Assembly (NCBI RefSeq): GCF_029767755.1
Contig: NZ_JARUQS010000001.1
Coordinates: 992,001-1,056,000, forward strand
Source: Thiomicrorhabdus sp. zzn3
GTDB taxonomy: Bacteria; Pseudomonadota; Gammaproteobacteria; Thiomicrospirales; Thiomicrospiraceae
Direction of reading: 5' to 3'
Length of the DNA: 64,000 nucleotides
Numbering within the stretch: position 1 is the stretch's first letter; each line of letters opens with the position of its first letter. A program made the translations under genes and the position numbers. This document shows, piece by piece, positions 9,634 through 17,847 of the stretch. A model generated the notes under the pieces. The model did no database searches. It saw only the letters and a list, made by a program, of their open reading frames with translations, and was not told where the DNA came from.

Positions 9634-10777
9634 GCAATCACCGGTCATCGCTATGGTGGCCGGTGAAGCCTCCGGAGACATTCTAGGAGCAAGCCTGATT
9701 TCCAGTCTAAAACAGCGTTATCCCAATGCGCGCTTTATTGGCATAGGCGGCCCAAAAATGCAATCATCGGGCCTTGAAAGCTGGTATCCAATGGAATCAC
9801 TTTCGGTCATGGGGTTCTTTGAAGTCCTTAAACACCTAAGGGAATTACTTCACTTGCGAAAAGAGCTCATCCGGCGCTTGCTTGAACTCCGTCCCGATGT
9901 TTTTATCGGAATCGACGCCCCTGACTTCAACTTTACGGTTGAGCGCACTTTAAAACAGCACAAGATCCCAACCGTGCATTACGTCGGTCCTTCTGTCTGG
10001 GCCTGGCGCGAAAAACGTTTAGAAAAAATCAAGAAGTCAACCGACGGCGTTTTAGTATTGTTCCCATTCGAACCACCTTATTATGATCGATATGACATCC
10101 CCGTCCGTTTTGTAGGCCATCCGTTAGCGCATCGCTTTCCTGAACAGCCTGACAAGCAAAGTGCTCGCTTACAGTTAAAACTGCCTTTAGATGCCCCGAT
10201 TACAGCCATTCTTCCCGGTTCGCGTATGAGTGAAATAGAGCGCATGATCGATCCTTATTTACAAGCAGCTGCCATTATGGCTCAGGATTATCCGCAAATG
10301 CAGTTCGTTATTCCCTGCGTACATGCAAAAGCGAGACAGCGCATTGAACTGGCCGTAGAGCGATTCGGAGACGCTCTGGCTATTCACCTTATCGATCAAC
10401 ACTCGCAGCAAGTGCTTGAGGCCTGCGATCAGGTCATGGTCACCTCCGGAACCGCCACTCTGGAATGTGCACTCATGAAGAAACCGATGGTGATTTCGAT
10501 CAAACTACACCCGGTCTCTTACTGGATTATGAAGCGATTGGCCACCACCCAATGGATCGGGTTGCCCAATATTTTAGCCGGCAAGTCTCTTGTCAAAGAG
10601 CTCATTCAGGAGGAGGCTTCGCCTGAAAACATTGCGAATGCAATGCTTCAAGTCATTAGCGACAGTAACTTGAGACAGAAACAAATTGCTGCTTTTGAGG
10701 AGCAGCACCAACAGCTCAAGCTCAATGCATCTGAATTGGCGGCTGATGCCATTCAAAAATGGGCAGGCCTGTCATGA
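9617..10777 (+). CDS. lpxB: Lipid A disaccharide synthase
   Basis: Joins UDP-2,3-diacylglucosamine and lipid X to the lipid A disaccharide at the inner membrane. The GT19 hallmarks are present: [12 protein letters not shown] near residue 14, [33 protein letters not shown] and [12 protein letters not shown]. The 386-residue length is standard. The start GTG 9617 lies within lpxA. The last codons (AGLS) contain a CAGGCCTG palindrome at 10764 that is also directly upstream of rnhB. Confidence 0.95.
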   Translation: MVSLDKQSPVIAMVAGEASGDILGASLISSLKQRYPNARFIGIGGPKMQSSGLESWYPMESLSVMGFFEVLKHLRELLHLRKELIRRLLELRPDVFIGIDAPDFNFTVERTLKQHKIPTVHYVGPSVWAWREKRLEKIKKSTDGVLVLFPFEPPYYDRYDIPVRFVGHPLAHRFPEQPDKQSARLQLKLPLDAPITAILPGSRMSEIERMIDPYLQAAAIMAQDYPQMQFVIPCVHAKARQRIELAVERFGDALAIHLIDQHSQQVLEACDQVMVTSGTATLECALMKKPMVISIKLHPVSYWIMKRLATTQWIGLPNILAGKSLVKELIQEEASPENIANAMLQVISDSNLRQKQIAAFEEQHQQLKLNASELAADAIQKWAGLS

Positions 10778-11433
10778 AGATAAACAGACAATCTTCACTG
10801 TTCGAACTTTCTGAGCTAGATGCTTTGCAGCCGGACGGTGCCATCATTGGTGTGGATGAAGTCGGAAGAGGGCCCTTGATCGGAGAAGTCGTGGCGGCCG
10901 CAGTTGTGCTGCCGGATTCATGCACATTGCCTCTTGCCGACTCAAAAAAACTCAACGAGTCACGCCGCATAGAACTGGCGGAACAAATCAAAAATGAAGC
11001 CATCGCCTATTCCATCGCCAGTGCCACTCCCGAAGAAATTGATCACTTAAATATTCTTAATGCCACGATGCTGGCCATGCAGCGTGCGATACGAGCCGTT
11101 GCATGTCAAGTTGAAAGCGTAAAAGAGATTCTTGTGGATGGGAATCGATGCCCCAAAACCACGTCTCCATGCCGTGCCATTGTCAAAGGCGACGATAAGG
11201 TCGCTCAAATCAGCGCCGCTTCCATTCTAGCCAAGGTGTATCGTGATCAACAGATGATGGAGATGGATCAACGCTACCCTCAATATGGATTTGCCCAGCA
11301 TAAAGGCTACCCCACCAGCAAACATCTCGAAGCGATTCAAGAACATGGTCTTATAAGCGGCTATCGCAAATCATTTAAACCGATTAAACGCCTGTTGGAA
11401 TCGACTCACATAGCCCCACGAAATCGCCCATAA
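10774..11433 (+). CDS. rnhB: Ribonuclease HII
   Basis: Removes RNA from RNA:DNA hybrids and misincorporated ribonucleotides. The [19 protein letters not shown] motif with catalytic Asp-Glu is near residue 27, ILVDGN carries the third acid, and the C-terminal region has [15 protein letters not shown] take ATG 10774, which overlaps the lpxB stop (ATGA), giving 219 residues; ATG 10759 is in frame. In most relatives dnaE follows rnhB; here the operon ends and cheV comes next. Confidence 0.94.
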   Translation: MKINRQSSLFELSELDALQPDGAIIGVDEVGRGPLIGEVVAAAVVLPDSCTLPLADSKKLNESRRIELAEQIKNEAIAYSIASATPEEIDHLNILNATMLAMQRAIRAVACQVESVKEILVDGNRCPKTTSPCRAIVKGDDKVAQISAASILAKVYRDQQMMEMDQRYPQYGFAQHKGYPTSKHLEAIQEHGLISGYRKSFKPIKRLLESTHIAPRNRP

Positions 11434-11462
11434 ATAAAGTGGGCATCCCTAACATTAGGCTT

Positions 11463-11468
11463 TATAAT
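11463..11468 (+). promoter_or_regulatory. Candidate -10 element for cheV
   Basis: A perfect TATAAT, 33 bp before the cheV ATG, in the 68-bp gap after rnhB. I see no good -35 hexamer 16-18 bp upstream, and no clear sigma-28 motif, so the assignment is tentative. Confidence 0.35.
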
Positions 11469-11501
11469 CTCAATAATTTCCTTCCTTAGACGGACGCCGA
11501 C

Positions 11502-12482
11502 ATGAGTACGACCTTAGAACAAGTCGAAAAAACCGCACAACTAAGTAAAAACAACCAACTGAGCTTAATGATCTTTCAAGTCCAGTTCCCATATGACGAC
11601 TATCAGCCGCCATATTACGGTATTAACGTCTTTAAAGTGCGAGAAGTCCTTGAGGCACGCCTATTCGATATTTCGCCTATTCCTGATGCCAACCCTCTGG
11701 TTGAAGGTATGATCGAACTTCGAGGGGAGTATCTTCCCGTCATTGACCTCCCCAAATGGATGGGCTTGGAAATGACAGAGGAGCAACGTGAAAAATCAAT
11801 CATCATTGTGGCCGATTTCAGCCGTAATTATGTCGGTTTACGCGTTTCACATATTCACGGTGTTGAAGAAAAAAACTGGACCGACATTCATCCGGCTGGA
11901 AACTATAAAGTTAACGTCAATACCAATCAGATCGTCAATCATACCTATCTCGACAACAGCGAAACACTCTGCTTTATTTTAGATATCGAAAAACTGCTTA
12001 TTGAAGCCATGCCCTCTATGGCGCAAAAAATCTTTTCATCGGCCAAATCGATCGATAAGGAAGCTCATGAATTGTCGCCACAAATGTATGCGAAAACCAT
12101 TCTTTTTGCGGAAGACAGCCAGTCCATTCAAAAATACATGGGCATGGTGTTTGATCAGCTCAATCTGAAGCATATTGGCTTTGACAACGGCCGACTGTTG
12201 CTTGACTACATCCAAGGCTTAGATACATTGGATGACGTTGCGATGGTCTTCACTGATTTGGAAATGCCAGTTGCATCGGGCCATACGGTAATCAAAGAAC
12301 TTAAAGAGGACCCTAGAACACGTACTTTGCCTATCGTGGTTCACACTTCCATGACCAGCGACAATAACAGTCGTGAAGTATTAGCTATGGGTGCGGATTA
12401 TTTTATTGGTAAAGTGGATACCGATCTGATTTTAGAAACCGTGTGCAAAGTCGATCAAGCACGCTTTTCGGCGGGTGTTTAA
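11502..12482 (+). CDS. cheV: Chemotaxis coupling protein CheV (CheW domain plus receiver)
   Basis: Couples chemoreceptors to the CheA kinase and tunes signalling through phosphorylation. The 326-residue protein has a CheW-like domain (about residues 20-180; FKVREVLEA, MIELRGEYLPVIDLPKW) and a response-regulator domain (about 205-320) with acidic AEDSQS, phospho-acceptor VFTDLEMPV, VVHTSM and a conserved Lys in FIGKVD. It stands alone, far from other che genes in this window, with its own start signals and the terminator at 12524-12553. Confidence 0.93.
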   Translation: MSTTLEQVEKTAQLSKNNQLSLMIFQVQFPYDDYQPPYYGINVFKVREVLEARLFDISPIPDANPLVEGMIELRGEYLPVIDLPKWMGLEMTEEQREKSIIIVADFSRNYVGLRVSHIHGVEEKNWTDIHPAGNYKVNVNTNQIVNHTYLDNSETLCFILDIEKLLIEAMPSMAQKIFSSAKSIDKEAHELSPQMYAKTILFAEDSQSIQKYMGMVFDQLNLKHIGFDNGRLLLDYIQGLDTLDDVAMVFTDLEMPVASGHTVIKELKEDPRTRTLPIVVHTSMTSDNNSREVLAMGADYFIGKVDTDLILETVCKVDQARFSAGV

Positions 12483-12523
12483 GAGATTTTAAAGAAAAAA
12501 GGGCACGCCTATTTTTTGGCAAT

Positions 12524-12553
12524 AAAAAAGGCGCATGATCAGTGCGCCTTTTT
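12524..12553. terminator. Bidirectional terminator between cheV and rpmJ
   Basis: AAAAAAGGCGCA (12524-12535) pairs with TGCGCCTTTTT (12543-12553) around a short loop. A runs on the left and T runs on the right let it serve cheV on the plus strand and rpmJ on the minus strand. Confidence 0.88.
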
Positions 12554-12573
12554 CACTCCAAACACAAACTCGA

Positions 12574-12699
12574 TTAACGTTGACGAGCTTTGAATTTTGG
12601 GTTTGTTTTATTGATTACGTAAACCTTACCGCGACGCTTAACAACCTGACAGTCTTTATGACGCGTTTTAGCAGATTTTAAAGAAGATAAAATTTTCAT
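12574..12699 (-). CDS. rpmJ: Ribosomal protein L36, Cys-poor (zinc-independent) type
   Basis: A 41-residue ORF read on the minus strand begins [18 protein letters not shown] and ends NPKFKARQR. It aligns by eye with the longer YkgO-type L36 and lacks the Cys-Cys-Cys-His zinc site of the standard 37-38 residue L36: only one Cys remains (residue 17). GGAAT lies just upstream of the ATG. It binds the large ribosomal subunit. In E. coli such C-minus paralogs are made under zinc limitation; whether this is the only L36 in the genome cannot be told here. It shares a terminator with cheV. Confidence 0.9.
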   Translation of the reverse strand: MKILSSLKSAKTRHKDCQVVKRRGKVYVINKTNPKFKARQR

Positions 12700-13052
12700 T
12701 TTTTCAATTCCATAATTATGGTGGTATATAAAAGCCAGCTAACGGCTTTAGCTCAAATTTGAAGCGCCGTATGTTACATCTTTATCCGTCTATTGTCTAG
12801 GGCTAAATCCACTAAAACCCAATTATTACGCCAATTAAGCCTGTTTTTCTAAGGTTAGATTTAACGATCTTCCCGTCTTACATAAAAAAACCTTAAACGA
12901 GCTAATCATAGACATACCGAAGCAGCCTTTATTTTAACGATCAGAAAATTAACAGGCCTGATACCTCCGCAAAACCGATGTGATAAGCCACACTTAAAAC
13001 AGCCACTTCCAGTATAATCTGACTATTTAATCCGCAGGGAAGCAACCCACTT
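12700..13052. other. 353-bp divergent gap between rpmJ and dinG
   Basis: No gene seen. Contents: a perfect 12-bp palindrome CCATAATTATGG (12710-12721) beside the rpmJ ribosome-binding site; a weak minus-strand promoter candidate TTGAGC (12751-12756) with TTTATA (12727-12732) at 18-bp spacing; a CAGGCCTG palindrome (12953-12960); and a plus-strand TATAAT (13013-13018), 35 bp before the dinG ATG, without a convincing -35. Confidence 0.5.
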
Positions 13053-14990
13053 ATGGCAAGCCAAGTTGACGCTAAAACCATTCTGACCATTGACCAAGTA
13101 ATGGGAGAGAAGGGCAGCTTGTCTGAAGCCGTTGAAGGCTACCACCCTCGACAATCTCAATTGGATATGGCTTATGAAGTCGAAAACCTGATTGAAAGTG
13201 ATGATACGCTGCTTGCCGAGGCCGGAACAGGGACCGGGAAAACCTTCGCCTATCTCGTTCCTGCACTGCTGTCCGGCAAAAAGGTCATTATTTCTACTGC
13301 TACCAAAACCCTGCAAGAGCAACTCATACAGAAAGACCTGCCGATTCTGTTAAAAGCCTGCAATATCAAAGGCAAAGCGCGCCTTCTTAAAGGACGGGAT
13401 AACTACCTGTGTCCGCAACGTCTGGAATTGACCGAAACCACCGAACAACATAGCAAGGAAGACTGGCAAAAACTGGCACAAATCCGCGACTGGTCAGAAA
13501 AAACGCTGCACGGCGACCGAGCCGAATTAGAGCTGATTAGCGAAACCGATCCGATTTGGCGCAAGGTCACGGCTCGACTGGAATTCTGCCAAGCCGCATC
13601 GGACTGCACGCGTGAAAACGGTTGCTTCTATCCTCACGTCAAAGAACTCGCAAACGAAGCGCAAGTACTGGTGGTGAACCACCATTTATTCTGCGCCGAT
13701 CTGGCCCTTAGAGAGCAAGGCTTTGGCGAACTGCTGCCAGAAGCGGAAATTTACGTGTTTGACGAAGCCCACCAGCTACCGGATATTGCCGCCCAATTTC
13801 TTGGCTTCTCCATCAGCCGTACTCAACTCGAAGAACTCGCTCGAGATGTTCGCCACGCGCAGAAAATTGAATCACCGGACAGCAAAGAGATCAGTGATGC
13901 GGCTCTGCTGTTTGACGAACAGATCAAACAGCTCAACAGTGCTTTGGGAAAATGGGAAAAACGCTGGACTTGGGAACAGCTCGAAAATGAACAAGCTTTC
14001 CAAAAATCGATCATTCGCCTGCATAATCAGCTTGAGCAGTTGATCGATAAAATCAAACCGGTTACAGAACGCGGCAAACAGCTCAGTGCCGTGTATAAGC
14101 GGGCAAAGGAATACCAGGCTCAATTGAAAGAATGGAGCAGTCATCACCCTGAAAACAAAATTCGCTGGATAGAATCTTCTCAAGCGCGATTTAAATTTAA
14201 CCTGACGCCGCTCAGCGTAGCCAGTGCTTTTAGCCGGCAACGCGAAGACATCGGCGGTGCCTGGCTGTTTACCTCCGCCACTTTAAGCGTTAGAGGGCAG
14301 TTCGACTATTTTGCAAACCGTCTCGGCTTAAACGACGCTAAGACGGTTTGCTGGCCCAGTCCATTTGATTATGCTCAGCAGGGCGTTATATATCATCCAA
14401 TTGGCTTGCCGGATCCAAAAGATCCCAATTACATTAAAATTTGTCTGCGTGCCGCTTGGCCCCTGCTTCAAGCCAGCCGGGGACGGGCTTTTATGCTGTT
14501 CACCAGTCACCGTGCCATGCAGGAAGCCCATGCGATTCTCAAGCAGCACTGGCCAGGGCAACTCTTGCTGCAAGGGGAGAAACCGAAACTCACATTGCTA
14601 AATGAATTTAAAGCGGGGAACCAAGTCATTTTGCTTGGGACCAGCAGTTTTTGGGAAGGTGTTGATGTTAAGGGTGAGGCCTTAAAACTGGTCATGATTG
14701 ATCGAATTCCGTTTGCCCCGCCTGATGATCCAATCGTACGGGCACGAGAGGCCTACTTAAAAGAAAAAGGCTTAAATGGATTTACCCATTTTCAACTGCC
14801 TGAAGCGGTTATTGCCATGAAGCAGGGTGCCGGTCGACTGATTCGTGACATTCACGATCATGGTGTGTTGATGCTGTGTGATCCGCGCCTAAGCGGTAAA
14901 GCCTACGGCAAGACGATTCGTGACAGCCTTCCAGCCTTTCCATGGGTGTATGAGCCGCAGAGTGCAATTGAAAAATTACAAAGTGAATGA
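13053..14990 (+). CDS. dinG: ATP-dependent DNA helicase, DinG/YoaA family
   Basis: XPD-like superfamily 2 helicase acting on DNA or R-loop structures in repair. Walker A AEAGTGTGKTFAY is near residue 58, the Walker B box DEAH (FDEAHQLPD) near 236, and late motifs include GTSSFWEGVDVKG and QGAGRLIR. Four cysteines (YLCPQR, EFCQAASDC, NGCFYPH) form the expected iron-sulfur site. At 645 residues it is closer in length to YoaA (636) than to E. coli DinG (716), so YoaA is an equally good name. Start ATG 13053. Confidence 0.9.
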   Translation: MASQVDAKTILTIDQVMGEKGSLSEAVEGYHPRQSQLDMAYEVENLIESDDTLLAEAGTGTGKTFAYLVPALLSGKKVIISTATKTLQEQLIQKDLPILLKACNIKGKARLLKGRDNYLCPQRLELTETTEQHSKEDWQKLAQIRDWSEKTLHGDRAELELISETDPIWRKVTARLEFCQAASDCTRENGCFYPHVKELANEAQVLVVNHHLFCADLALREQGFGELLPEAEIYVFDEAHQLPDIAAQFLGFSISRTQLEELARDVRHAQKIESPDSKEISDAALLFDEQIKQLNSALGKWEKRWTWEQLENEQAFQKSIIRLHNQLEQLIDKIKPVTERGKQLSAVYKRAKEYQAQLKEWSSHHPENKIRWIESSQARFKFNLTPLSVASAFSRQREDIGGAWLFTSATLSVRGQFDYFANRLGLNDAKTVCWPSPFDYAQQGVIYHPIGLPDPKDPNYIKICLRAAWPLLQASRGRAFMLFTSHRAMQEAHAILKQHWPGQLLLQGEKPKLTLLNEFKAGNQVILLGTSSFWEGVDVKGEALKLVMIDRIPFAPPDDPIVRAREAYLKEKGLNGFTHFQLPEAVIAMKQGAGRLIRDIHDHGVLMLCDPRLSGKAYGKTIRDSLPAFPWVYEPQSAIEKLQSE

Positions 14991-15064
14991 AGCACAATTC
15001 AAGCAACGAATCATTTATAGGCTGTAACAGAAGTAGTAAGATATTTTAAAAAAGTATTTAGATT

Positions 15065-15778
15065 ATGAATAAAACCATTTTAGCGGTCGAAACCGCAACG
15101 GCAGCCTGCTCTGTGGCCCTGTTGCACCAGGGAACACTTGTTGAGCGCTTTGAAATTCTCCCGCAGAAACATGCGCAACGCATTCTGCCAATGGTGGATG
15201 AAGTGCTTAATGAAGCACAAATCCTCCCGCAGCAGATCGATATTTTGGCCTACGCAGAAGGGCCGGGGGCTTTTACCGGTGTTCGTATTGCTTCTGGAGT
15301 CATACAAGGGCTTGCTCTTGGCTGGCAAAAACCGGTTATTGGCATCTCATCACTGGAAGCCATGGCTTTTTCTTACTTAAAAAGTCGCCAACACAACGAA
15401 GATAAGGCTGTTCACTGGATCGCGTTAATGGATGCGCGCATGGGCGAAATTTATTTTCAAGCCGGATGTTTTCAAAATGATCACTGGCACGTGGACAGCC
15501 CTCTGCTCTTATCACCTCAGGAGGTTGAGAAGCGTTATCGAGAAATAACCGAAGAACAGCCAATAATCGTGGTCGGGGATATTGAGAACAGCTACCCAAA
15601 CCTGATAGAGAAATTTACTATTTGGCAGCCAAGCTTACCCACTGCAGTGGCGGTCGCCAAACTGGCTCAACGTAAAAACGATCAAGCCAAATTGATCAGT
15701 GAATCGCTACCACAACCCCTATATTTGAGAAACCATGTGGCGGATACGATTGAAGAACGCAAGGCCAAACAGCGTTAA
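15065..15778 (+). CDS. tsaB: tRNA threonylcarbamoyladenosine synthesis protein TsaB
   Basis: Non-catalytic partner of TsaD in forming t6A37 on tRNAs that read ANN codons. The ASKHA-fold N terminus (ILAVETATAACSVALL), AEGPGAFTGVRIASGV and GISSLEAMA are the usual TsaB motifs. At 237 residues it is standard length. It lies 74 bp after dinG/yoaA; in enterobacteria the homologous tsaB and yoaA genes are also neighbours, supporting both calls. Confidence 0.94.
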   Translation: MNKTILAVETATAACSVALLHQGTLVERFEILPQKHAQRILPMVDEVLNEAQILPQQIDILAYAEGPGAFTGVRIASGVIQGLALGWQKPVIGISSLEAMAFSYLKSRQHNEDKAVHWIALMDARMGEIYFQAGCFQNDHWHVDSPLLLSPQEVEKRYREITEEQPIIVVGDIENSYPNLIEKFTIWQPSLPTAVAVAKLAQRKNDQAKLISESLPQPLYLRNHVADTIEERKAKQR

Positions 15779-15968
15779 TCGATCGTTAAAACGATCGTCA
15801 AGAAGCGCGGTTAAGGACAACTGCTTACAAAATAGGCAAGTTAACAAAAGTTTAAGACTTTATTACATTTTTTTGATTTGAACATGGTTTACACACATTT
15901 TTATCCACAGTATTTGTGAATAAAATAACAGGCCGACTTTATCCCAAACTGGTCATTAGGAGCGAACG

Positions 15969-16427
15969 ATGCACAACTACCAAACCATACTGGTTGCCAC
16001 TGATTTCTCGGCACACAGTGCAGAAGCCTTAGCGAGAGGGTTGCAGTTGTCGCAAGTTTATCATGCCGCATTACATGTGCTCCATGTAGTCGAAATCCCA
16101 ACCTATCCGGTGCTGGAGGATATCGCCGTGACAGGCCTGCCAGGAATCTGGGATCCGGAACTGAGTGTCCAAATCACGGAAGAATCCAATAAACAGCTGC
16201 ATCGGTTATTGGAACAGGCTGGATTATCCCAAAAACACGGGCATATCCTTCAGGGCATCGCCAGCGAAGAGATTGTTACTTACGCCAACCACATTCATGC
16301 CGAATTGATTGTCATGGGTAAATACGGGGTCAGCGGTTGGAAACGGCTACTCGGCTCCACCACTGACAGCGTTCTGCACCATGCAGACTGTGACGTATTA
16401 GCCATTAAACTGGAAAATGAAAAATAA
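15969..16427 (+). CDS. Universal stress protein, UspA family
   Basis: A single 152-residue Usp domain. The N-terminal strand is TILVATDFSAHS, and the ATP-binding signature GKYGVSGWKRLLGSTTDSVL (G-2x-G-9x-G-S/T) is intact, so an ATP-binding class protein is likely. It is preceded by AGGAGCG. It runs into the unknown periplasmic gene at 16438 with 10 bp between them, suggesting cotranscription. Confidence 0.9.
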   Translation: MHNYQTILVATDFSAHSAEALARGLQLSQVYHAALHVLHVVEIPTYPVLEDIAVTGLPGIWDPELSVQITEESNKQLHRLLEQAGLSQKHGHILQGIASEEIVTYANHIHAELIVMGKYGVSGWKRLLGSTTDSVLHHADCDVLAIKLENEK

Positions 16428-16437
16428 GGATTTATTC

Positions 16438-17301
16438 ATGCTCAAAGCCTTCCTCTGTCGCACCTTAACCAAACAACTCGTCTTGTTGGCTTCGATATTT
16501 ACCCTCAGTGTATCGACCACCGTGATGGCCTCCCAATTTAGTGTCGGTGAAACGGTCTTTGTTGCTTTTCCAGCAGGCAACATCAAAGACGATGCTTTTA
16601 TCGTCGGCAAAGTCACCAAACAGACCGAAAAAGGGGACTACCAAATTGCGGTTTTAGATTATGTGGAAGGCCATGATTACGGCTCTTCCTGTGTTCCAAT
16701 CAGCAAACACACTCAGGATCAGGGACTAGGAAGCGGCTGGGAACTTTGGCAGGACACCACTAAGCTGGACACTCAACAGCTGGAATACATCGTTTCTAAG
16801 AAATCGGTGATGCCGCTGGATGTCGGTAAACACTACTTTGTTGAACGCAATAACGTCTATATCGTATTTGGTCGCTGGAAATCAGATGCGCCAATGCTGA
16901 CCGTCGACCGCATCGACCGCGTCATTCGCGAAGCTAAAAACGCAGGATTAAAGGAGATGATTCCGGCGTTTGAATTGGTTAAGCTTCATCGCGAGAGCTA
17001 TTATGGCGAGTATGGCCGCCCACTGATGGCATTTGAAACCATTGAACCACTTAATCGCACCTTGGAAGGCGTGCTTAAGGTATTTGCTCAAGATCCTAAA
17101 CTGGAAACCATCTGGCGTAGCAAGCAACGTGATTGGCAGGCGATCTCCAACTCCACACACGATTATTTTTTAATCGAGGCAATTGATAAAATCGTTGCCG
17201 ATGCCAAGGATCAACTGTACGAAGACGGAATTGAGAACGCTGACCCTCAAAGTCTCGAAAGCTTTAAGCAAAAAATTGAAAAGCTTCAACGCAGTAACTA
17301 A
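16438..17301 (+). CDS. Uncharacterised secreted protein of 287 residues
   Basis: I do not recognise a family. An N-terminal hydrophobic stretch (about residues 12-30, ending VMASQ) looks like a Sec signal peptide, so a periplasmic location is likely. The rest is soluble and mixed: an N-terminal beta-rich part (FSVGETVFVAFPAG, a Tudor/SH3-like feel), then charged helices. One cysteine, in SSCVPI, is in the mature part. I choose ATG 16438 because AAGGA sits 7 bp upstream; ATG 16417 inside usp is in frame. It follows usp closely and ends at a strong terminator. Confidence 0.75.
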   Translation: MLKAFLCRTLTKQLVLLASIFTLSVSTTVMASQFSVGETVFVAFPAGNIKDDAFIVGKVTKQTEKGDYQIAVLDYVEGHDYGSSCVPISKHTQDQGLGSGWELWQDTTKLDTQQLEYIVSKKSVMPLDVGKHYFVERNNVYIVFGRWKSDAPMLTVDRIDRVIREAKNAGLKEMIPAFELVKLHRESYYGEYGRPLMAFETIEPLNRTLEGVLKVFAQDPKLETIWRSKQRDWQAISNSTHDYFLIEAIDKIVADAKDQLYEDGIENADPQSLESFKQKIEKLQRSN

Positions 17302-17315
17302 TCCCAGCCCAATAA

Positions 17316-17339
17316 AAAAGGAGGCGAAAGCCTCCTTTT
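17316..17339. terminator. Bidirectional terminator
   Basis: Perfect 10-bp stem AAAAGGAGGC / GCCTCCTTTT with a GAAA tetraloop. Flanking A and T runs serve the plus-strand gene ending at 17301 and the minus-strand cytochrome ending at 17361. Confidence 0.88.
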
Positions 17340-17360
17340 CAAAAGCGTTTAGTCAATTAT

Positions 17361-17648
17361 TTACGGCTTTTCAAACTTGTAATATTGGCTGTTCAGGTAA
17401 TCTGCAATCTGCTCAACCTCATCCTCCCAATAGCCGGTATTTAAGTTGTCATTGCAAAACTGCACCGCTTTTACCAGTTTTGGATAGCTTGTCGTTTTTT
17501 GTGGGTTATAAGGTTTTTCGGCGTGACACTTCATGCAATTTGCTTTATCGTGCAGCACCTTACCTGGATGGGGTTCGGCACTGGCACTAAACGGCGCCAA
17601 AAGCATTCCGGCACTTAATGTCCAAGGAACTACGGGTAGACGATTCAT
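17361..17648 (-). CDS. Small monoheme c-type cytochrome, periplasmic
   Basis: A 95-residue protein with a cleavable signal peptide (SAGMLLAPFSASA) and one CXXCH heme site, CMKCH, at residues 38-42. The C-terminal part (VQFCNDNL, VEQIADYLNSQYY) resembles short class I-like cytochromes. After the heme motif there is no Met or His to act as the sixth ligand; His27 and His33 lie before it, and several Asn lie after it. The ATG at 17648 is chosen because GAGAGG precedes it; an upstream in-frame start would add 13 residues and spoil the signal peptide. No redox partner is adjacent. Confidence 0.85.
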   Translation of the reverse strand: MNRLPVVPWTLSAGMLLAPFSASAEPHPGKVLHDKANCMKCHAEKPYNPQKTTSYPKLVKAVQFCNDNLNTGYWEDEVEQIADYLNSQYYKFEKP

Positions 17649-17847
17649 ATTAAGCCCTCTCGCTGGGTTGAAATAAGTATCAACCATTTCATTTTACTGA
17701 GACTAGGCCTGTAGAGAACCTAAAATAATTTATTGAAATATCAGAATTTTATATTCTTAAAGCGATTCATAACTTGCACAATAAGCGCTTTAAGACGACG
17801 TGTTTACACTTTAGCAAAAACACGCCACCAACAGGAGACCTATTGAA

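Noticed and set aside
15901..15909. Perfect DnaA box TTATCCACA before the universal stress gene
   Set aside because: A single 9-mer without further boxes, AT-rich unwinding region or dnaA/dnaN nearby; not evidence of an origin.
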